From the NCBI RefSeq assembly GCF_964355755.1, contig NC_092674.1, positions 26,336,001-26,400,000 of the forward strand: DNA of 64,000 nt, in the 5' to 3' direction. The stretch is from Antedon mediterranea. Its lineage: Eukaryota > Echinodermata > Crinoidea > Comatulida > Antedonidae. The position numbers were made by a program, and so were the translations under genes. Below are positions 58,545 through 64,000 of the stretch, piece by piece (position 1 is the first letter of the stretch; every line of letters starts with the position of its first letter). The notes below the pieces were generated by a model. It saw nothing but the letters and a program-made list of their open reading frames with translations, searched no databases and was not told the origin of the DNA.

Positions 58545-61148
58545 ATTAATGAATATTAGTTTATTTGTATCAAAGCAAATAATTACTTTACTGATGATTA
58601 AGTTATCGCCTTTACATGTCTTTTTTTTTAAAGCCAACCGTCTGTTGGATTAATAGATCTAATTACGTTCAAGTGGCGAATGAGATTTTGTTATATCAAG
58701 TGCTTGACCATGGAAGACGTTTTCTTATCCTTTGAAGATTCAAGATCGCAAAAGTTCCGGAAAATATCAATTAATAACATTCGGTTTTTTTGAGATAGAA
58801 TAATACATACCTCAAGAATTCGATAGTAAAGTTTAATTTCGTCGTTGATCATTCTTTTAAAGAAAAGGTTTTTGTTGATGTTGATGGTGAAATCAGACGG
58901 GTTTTCTAAAAATAATAAATACAAATGTTATGATAGAATTTGAACAAACCCGCCAAACAAATTCCCCCAAGGCATCATGATCTATACCGTATAGGCCTAT
59001 ATATATTATTTTATTATAATCAATCAATCAATCAACAACATTTATTTAGAAACAGCATACATTAATTACAATAACTATTAAATGGTAACATTAAATATGA
59101 ACTGTTTCTGGGATAAAAAAAAAAAGAAGTACCAAGTCTTCAAAAATGAAACGGCATAAACTACCTTTTTCACATTTTATGCCAAAGAATCCATCTTCAC
59201 AATAACACTGTCTTTTAGGATAACTGGTTGCCAGTATATCATGGCATTGTCCGTGATCGTTGCAGTCTGCTGTATTGGCACATATATCTATAAAAAAAAT
59301 GAATAAGTGAATACACAAATACAAAAGAAATAAACTAGAAAGGTACAAAATCTAAACATTCTAATTAATTAACTTTAATTGTGTAAATAAAAATAGCTTT
59401 CAGCCCCTTTTTAAAATTCTAAACAGAACTAGAATTTAATTCGTCACTTTGACGAATTATAGGTGATCATTTTTATCATTTTAATGAAATTAACATTTTT
59501 TAAACATGCATGTACGTTAACATACGATCGTAAAAAGTTGATGTACGCCATCCTATGACATGATGCATACGCTTATAGTGCTGAGTTGTGCCTATCATAT
59601 GCCATATACAATATGTAGAGTATATACTGTATAGCATAGGTCAAATTACGGGACACACATCATGTTCTAATTTTTTGGTATGATGGAATTATCAAAATAA
59701 ACTCAAAGATGACAATTTCGAAAGATAATGAATTGAGCAAATAAATATACCGAGTATACCCAACAAAAATGTTTCCAGACTCTATCTCTATCAAGTCTCT
59801 GATGATACATGTGTAGGCCTAACTGTATAGACTTTCTTGGTGAGTTTTAAAACTTACCTTCGTACTGACAGTATTCGCCGAAACTCAGACGATTGCACTC
59901 GCATTTTCCATTAGTACATGTACCTCGATTGGAGCAAGGTGTCTCATCTCCAACTTTGTTACACATTGCCGTGTCTATAAAGAACAAACGTATGCGTAAA
60001 TTAAGCCCTCAGAAAATTAGTGAAATATTTGGTAAAATTCAGAGAGCGACATAGGGCGTGCTGTTTAACATTTTAGTCCATATTGAAGAAAACTCGAGAT
60101 TTTAATCAATGTATGCGAGGTTAGCAAATATATTAAATTTACTGAAAATCAAAAGACCTGTTGGTAGGCCTACCGGTATTGAAGAAAAGAAAATCAGGAA
60201 GATAATTTTAAATGTGTGCAAACAAATAATTAATAGGCCTACAAAGCATGTCAAGTAATAGTGTATTTTAGTGGGAATTATAAATAATGGAAGGGAATAG
60301 ATTGTGGATTGTTCTTACCGTCAATGAGGAGGTCTGCGCATGACCAAAATAAGTATGGTACGTCAGGGTTGTTTGTAAGCCATTCGGCGGCGTGTCGTAC
60401 GATACGTAGCGTTGCGTTTCCCATTACATTCGCTGGGATGGTGACAGTTTGTTGAAGTTTGCTATAGTGTATAATTAACATAGTTTATTCACACAAAGCA
60501 ATAATATAAAAAAAAAGTATAAATACATATAATGCAGTAGATATATTTTTGTGCCATTGTGTCTGGAGAGGCCAACTAAGCTCACGTTGAACACTGATTC
60601 AACCAGGAAAACATACACTATAATAAGTTGGTGTAATAAAATCAAATAATGAGATTCGGATATTAATTTTGATTTTGTTAAAACGTATTTCAGTGGAAAA
60701 TCTATTTTTCCTATCCAGTTAAAGTACACATAATTGTTTAATACAAGTCAGCTTTATGCTGTTTTGAGTCACCCTCAGTGAACAAACTTGTAAAAATAAC
60801 CCAGTGCAATAATATTGAGAGGAGATGGTAGGCATATTGAACTTGGTAGAAGAAAATCATAGTATTTAAAACAATTTTCCATTGTTCATCGTTGTAAAAG
60901 AATGGGAATGCAGCAGCGTTCTAAGCTATACAAAATTCTGTTATTTTAATCTCCAACATGGTACTTTAAAACCAACGTATGCTGAATGTACATATGTCCA
61001 TATTGTTTCCGAATTAATTGTTTCTGATTAATATTATTTATATAAAACAAATTATTTACGTTGCATCATCTACGGATATAAATTCACCTCCAGGTTCTGT
61101 TAAATTGTACACCATACCATCTTGCATGAGTTCAATATAAAAACCACC
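54266..61148 (-). CDS. Secreted/GPI-type multidomain protein: LPMO-like, 2x EGF, DOMON with Glu/Pro linker, DOMON (5' partial)
   Basis: Thirteen minus-strand exons join in frame over 2067 nt (688 codons including stop): 61060-61148, 60319-60461, 59858-59974, 59165-59287, 58811-58905, 58364-58510, 57917-58244, 57420-57620, 56414-56623, 55765-55949, 55146-55337, 54860-54995, 54266-54366. Visible order: a beta-rich domain ending LFWSCADLLID, resembling the C-terminal part of LPMO/chitin-binding type-4 domains (AA10/AA15); two EGF-like domains; a DOMON-like half with WLGIGWRPAG; a long (PEPEAEGT)n linker; further strands with DCMDIVIGMAHG and DELKYHG; a second DOMON (WSGVGFSPNGQM to VLGWVDNDDGG); and a C-terminal hydrophobic tail after GDPSAS that could be a GPI signal. 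DOMON domains bind haem or sugars, so a redox or carbohydrate role outside the cell is inferred. The first His and signal peptide expected of an LPMO lie right of the window or in unseen exons. Confidence 0.85.
54515..54640 (+). mobile_element. LINE remnant: last residues of an endonuclease-reverse transcriptase ORF
   Basis: The plus strand reads LTHCKTQRMTEDRATWRRVV, then KSSTKSQQPPSGYGRST and TAA. The TGL..C..MA.DR..WR.VV-type ending is shared by RTE-like and related LINE ORFs. It lies in the last intron of the DOMON gene, opposite in sense, and is followed by an ATCACCATCAGG-rich tail. Confidence 0.55.
54860..54995 (-). CDS. DOMON-gene exon l
   Basis: DVRLSGECVFLLMPDVGGPV, then ICFTPCE. 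Three Cys probably close the DOMON module. Acceptor attgtag, donor gtaggt, phase 1. Confidence 0.84.
55146..55337 (-). CDS. DOMON-gene exon k: second DOMON, second half
   Basis: IGSDAVLGWVDNDDGGAVQD, then VLADTQQDVEDMVAEYTNGV and LSLEFTKNGMTSDDK. The D.V.GWVD...G and final F.R/K strand are DOMON hallmarks. 64 codons, phase 0 both ends. Confidence 0.88.
55568..55696. mobile_element. MITE family B copy in a DOMON-gene intron
   Basis: TTAAAGCTTGGTTCCCACAA at left and GTGGGAACCAAGCTTTA at right: perfect 17-bp inverted ends around GACGTAACGCAAGGACG. Confidence 0.75.
55765..55949 (-). CDS. DOMON-gene exon j: second DOMON, first half
   Basis: A Cys-containing lead (SSECSDMVSLPPGC), then CDYKVEWTLLDGTNDIRFRV and MWSGVGFSPNGQM, the typical first four strands of DOMON. 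Donor gtaggt, phase 0. Confidence 0.88.
56414..56623 (-). CDS. DOMON-gene exon i
   Basis: MNEPMTVIWARGQEYGAYVH, then a DDYYRQDELKYHG motif and RGRVQDLNFF. Acceptor attag, donor gtaagt, phase 1-1. It completes the first DOMON-like region. Confidence 0.85.
56674..57015 (-). mobile_element. tRNA-derived SINE, second copy, in a DOMON-gene intron
   Basis: Same element as at 31854-32172 with a few substitutions. The left end is a (GATT)n run at 56674-56695, the right end (CACT)n. It lies in the intron between exons i and h, same strand as the gene. Confidence 0.8.
57167..57330. mobile_element. MITE family A, best complete copy
   Basis: About 164 bp with inverted termini: (A)AGCCTTGTCTACACTATC at left and GATAGTGTAGACAGAGCTT at right. 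The interior has GTGATGTGC, a TATATGGACATGATGATG block and ATCACACTTTTTTTGTCAAA. It serves as the reference for the other copies listed. It lies in the DOMON-gene intron between exons i and h. Confidence 0.75.
57420..57620 (-). CDS. DOMON-gene exon h
   Basis: PLHPMDCMDIVIGMAHGTTS, then DYYTLDRSTPLRDS and a TTIVFRKKLQ strand. This is the D...G.......D...R..P..D pattern of the second half of a DOMON fold. Acceptor acacag, donor gtaagg. Confidence 0.85.
57917..58244 (-). CDS. DOMON-gene exon g: Glu/Pro-rich repeat linker
   Basis: Opens TNNRRRRQSGNEIVIREKYT, then a Gly-rich turn and about eight 8-residue PEPEAEGT/GS repeats, ending APAGG. The 24-bp coding minisatellite keeps every copy in frame. 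RRRRQ could be a basic cleavage site. Phase 0 start, phase 1 end. Confidence 0.84.
58364..58510 (-). CDS. DOMON-gene exon f: DOMON WLGIGW strand
   Basis: DEIEIAVEAKTNTWLGIGWR is the conserved DOMON strand (W.GIGW). It then turns into PAGLTDTCKDAFGDGWVEGG and begins the acidic linker DAEPEPEAE. 49 codons, donor gtaagt. Confidence 0.84.
58512..58550. repeat. (AAT)n microsatellite
   Basis: About 12 TAA/AAT units immediately upstream (gene sense) of DOMON-gene exon f, forming part of its acceptor region. Confidence 0.9.
58811..58905 (-). CDS. DOMON-gene exon e: start of DOMON-like region
   Basis: NPSDFTININKNLFFKRMIN, then DEIKLYYRILE: alternating hydrophobic strands as at the start of DOMON folds. 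Donor gtatgt. Confidence 0.8.
59165..59287 (-). CDS. DOMON-gene exon d: EGF-like domain 2
   Basis: DICANTADCNDHGQCHDILA, then RQCYCEDGFFGIKCEK, six Cys with the C.C..GF.G..C signature. Phase 1-1 exon, donor gtagtt. Confidence 0.86.
59858..59974 (-). CDS. DOMON-gene exon c: EGF-like domain 1
   Basis: TAMCNKVGDETPCSNRGTCT, then NGKCECNRLSFGEYC: six Cys in EGF order within one phase 1-1 exon, the usual shuffling unit. Donor gtaagt. Confidence 0.85.
60319..60461 (-). CDS. DOMON-gene exon b: LPMO-like end
   Basis: KLQQTVTIPANVMGNATLRI, then WLTNNPDVPYLFWSCADLLI. The W..N....Y.FWSCADI-type ending resembles the last strands of chitin-binding type-4/AA15 domains, but only part of the domain is visible. 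Donor gtaaga. Confidence 0.78.
61060..61148 (-). CDS. DOMON-gene exon a (most 5' visible)
   Basis: GGFYIELMQDGMVYNLTEPG, then GEFISVDDA. Acceptor tttacag, donor gtaaat, ends in phase 2. It starts in phase 0, so at least one coding exon lies upstream; none was recognised up to base 64000. Confidence 0.75.
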
Positions 61149-61309
61149 CTGTAAAAGATAATGATAAACAGATAGTGTTTACTTTATTAATACTGTAAGT
61201 GTTATTAATTAAAACCTTAGCTAAAGATAATCTACAATTATTATTCAGAGAGAAAATGCCAACAAAAAGTACTTGATTCGTCCACTTTTGTGCCTTGAAA
61301 AGGAAATGA

Positions 61310-61395
61310 TCACAACACAATTAATTGGTCCAATCACAAGCGAAAACTCTGATGATCCACAGCTTGCGATTGGTCAACCTGCGTTACCCCGTTAC
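61310..61395. mobile_element. MITE family B core fragment
   Basis: GGTCCAATCACAAGCGAAAA ... CTTGCGATTGGTCAACCTGC: central inverted pair only, upstream of the last visible DOMON-gene exon. Confidence 0.45.
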
Positions 61396-61399
61396 TAAA

Positions 61400-64000
61400 T
61401 TAAGTGCAATTGATGTTTACACATTGCATACAAGGTGTTTCATCGTGTTTTAATATACATACTACGATGGTTCTATAGGCAAAAGTTCAGTAAAATAAAT
61501 TCAAAACAGATATCGATTAATCGATATTAATACGATTGTATTTATGGAACATCTGCTTTTAGTATAGATATTAAAAGGTAGGTTATAGGCAGGTAGTTCC
61601 CCGCTACCAGGTAAACAAACTGCTTAACGACAGCGATCGTGTGAAACTGTGTTGGGAATTGTTATTTGTCAATGCCATTACCGTTGAAGCTTTACCAGTA
61701 ACACATTTTATCAAGATAATTAGGTACAGCTATTCAACAATCAAACAAAATACTTATTTGGTTTGGAGAGGATTATCGTGTAGTGCAAAATAAATCAGAC
61801 ACAAATAGTCCGATTATTAACATAATTTATGAAGATAAAATTACCAGCAATTACTATATTACGAAACCTTCTTGGTTTCAATTACTAATGACAAAAGAGT
61901 TCTTCAAGATAATTACTGCTGGTTGATATATAGCAATCATTGTTGATCAATAGAATAATTTGCGACTATTGTACTTTTCACGTATTTCAGAAAAAGCTTA
62001 TGTCATAACAAAATAATAACACGACATATTACGTAAATCAGAACTTGTCCTTCTCTCGAAGGCCATCACAATGAAACATTTCCTAAATAATAATAATAAT
62101 CTACGGATGACTTAATTCAGGAATTCATCCCGTATATATACCCTAACATGGTCTTATAATTTATTCACGCTTCAGTACCCCCAATGCCGTAACGATTTCA
62201 CATTTAATCAATAAATGGAACCGCTCCTGCATGCAATGTTATTATATACAAATTATTTATAACCTTGAATAAACCTCCTTGTGTGTATTGTATATAATAT
62301 TGACGTAGGTGCTATTCAAGTCACCTAAATTCTTTCAATAAATTCAATAGGGTACCCAGGGTAGCATACTAAAGCTGCCGACAAGTTAGGCCTACCATGT
62401 TGAACGACATGGCAACAATCCGGAACGTTGTTGGAACGGGCCAAAGAGTTTCAATCCAGTACCTCCGACCCAGGATTTGAGAGTTGCATAGGCCTACCCA
62501 TAGTCAATCGGCTACAACGTATTCGTTAATTCGGTAATCAGTAATTATTAGGTCAAGTTCGAGCTCATTAATCGTTTATGGTATGAATTGTGGGAAATTG
62601 CAACTGACATTATTTCCGCTAATCCGAACGTCACATTGAAACACTCGTTATTATATCAGGTTTAATACACTTTGAATTTATATACTTTTAGTTTTGGTTA
62701 ACAAAGGTAATTTAATCTTGCTACTTTAAACATAAAATACAGGCAGCAATAATATATAGTACGGGTCATGTAATGCTAATTATATTATAAAAGGCACAAC
62801 AATTTGTGTCTGTAGAAAGAAACACATTTGAGCCCAAATTGATTTATTTCGTTGTGAAGTTTCGAATGCACAATTGTATAGAAAATATTAAATAATAAGA
62901 AAATATTAAAAACAAGAAAAATGTATGATTCCTGAGACAGCGGTTGTCATCATATTCTACAGTATTATCAGGGTGGTGTCAGTGACATTACACTTTTGTT
63001 TTCATGTTTACCAATTGTCCTTAATGAATTGAGATTTCATTTAAAAAACTACAATGACTGTACTTTAATAATTAGAAACTATTGAATATGTATTATATAT
63101 GTTATTTTACAAGTTAACCTCTGTCTACACTATATAAAACTTCATGAGACAAAAAGTGATATCTTATTAATACCATATTTGGGCACATTACAATGTTGTT
63201 GTCATACAGTTAGATAGTGTAGACCGAGTTTAACATATAAACAGAAATCTTTACTAATCTTCATTTTAATTTTAAAGTTGTTGGTCTTTTGACCAAAAAA
63301 GGTGTATTTCTGTAAGTTATTAATATAGCCTAAATTTAACTCGGTTTTATTTCTACAAAATACAACTGCGTCACACGATTATATCTTGAGAGTAATTATT
63401 ACTCCATGATTATATTATTCACTGTAAAAAATGCTGTATTGTGTAGTTACCATGGCGATGTTTTTATTAATGTCTTTAAACGTGGAAATGATATTATGGA
63501 TGTCGTCATTTTGTTTGTTATTCCAAGTTATTAGAAATAGAGAGCTCATCTCAGCAATAAGATCTAATATACCTTCCGGCATTGTTGACTAAATTATTCT
63601 TGAGAGCATTGAACTAAATTACTGTGCAAATGAAGATGTTATATAAATAGAAGTGGATACGAGTCTTATTTTGCCATTTACTCTACAATAACAGAAATTG
63701 ATCAAACTCATCAAAAATTATCATCCTTATTAACAAATATAACCCTACGTATTAACGTATTAAATAAATTTTGTTCAATTATTTGTTTAATGTTTATTTT
63801 TCAATTTCTGTTGCCACTGTTACATGATCTACCACAATTTTACGGTTATTAATGTGTTTTTTATAGTTTTGAAGTCTGTAGGCCTACGCAAAATAGAACA
63901 AAATCGTATTTTAGTGTGACCTCTGTATATTCTGTTTCTTTTTTTTCTAAAATAGGCCTAAAGATTATCAATTCAAATATAGTTTACATTAGAGGCGTTG
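61400..64000. other. Right end, no exon recognised
   Basis: It should be intron of the DOMON gene, whose preceding exon must end in phase 0. Only a short MITE A copy (63118-63231) was found. Confidence 0.45.
63118..63231. mobile_element. MITE family A copy, internally deleted
   Basis: Left ACCTCTGTCTACACTATATA, right TTAGATAGTGTAGACCGAG; most of the middle is missing. Confidence 0.55.

Overview
This is animal nuclear DNA. Genes are split into exons of 0.1-0.3 kb with clean GT-AG borders, introns run from 0.3 to 19 kb, the sequence is AT-rich, and transposon debris and minisatellites are dense. The three genes (a Shroom-type PDZ protein, a glycine-transporter-like SLC6 carrier and a secreted DOMON/EGF protein), the frequent AGGCCT words, the tRNA-derived SINEs and the CR1-like LINE suggest a marine invertebrate deuterostome, most likely an echinoderm. 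The taxon is inferred, not proven.

Layout. (1) About 1-30.2 kb, minus strand: 5' part of a Shroom-like gene. Its PDZ domain is split between a first exon at 30.1 kb and a second at 10.6 kb, across a 19.3-kb intron. A further exon at 7.7-7.8 kb starts with ATG and ends in the same splice phase as the PDZ exon, so it looks like an alternative first exon of a PDZ-less isoform. The rest of the gene should lie left of the window. This region also holds minisatellites, MITEs, a LINE 3' end and a SINE split by a DNA transposon.

(2) 30.2-40.5 kb: an intergenic or 5' region with large palindromes, a complete SINE, a 0.78-kb inverted-repeat element, a 5'-truncated CR1-like LINE with a long open frame, and at 33.4-33.66 kb a candidate promoter plus small coding first exon.

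(3) 40.5-49.0 kb (perhaps to 53.5 kb), plus strand: twelve exons spelling about 608 residues of a Na+/Cl--dependent SLC6 transporter, nearly complete. Only the extreme C terminus is unsettled.

(4) 54.27-61.15 kb, minus strand, convergent with the transporter: thirteen exons giving about 688 residues of a secreted or GPI-anchored protein. In order it has an LPMO-like chitin-binding fragment, two EGF-like domains, a DOMON-like region interrupted by a Glu/Pro-rich repeat linker, a second DOMON domain and a hydrophobic tail. Its N terminus is right of the window.

How the genes relate: Shroom and SLC6 are divergent and SLC6 and the DOMON gene are convergent. I see no sign of a shared pathway. The most informative observations are the two candidate alternative first exons, the nested transposons with readable insertion sites, and the repeat linker set inside a DOMON-like region. 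Exons were assembled by eye from frame and splice-site consistency.
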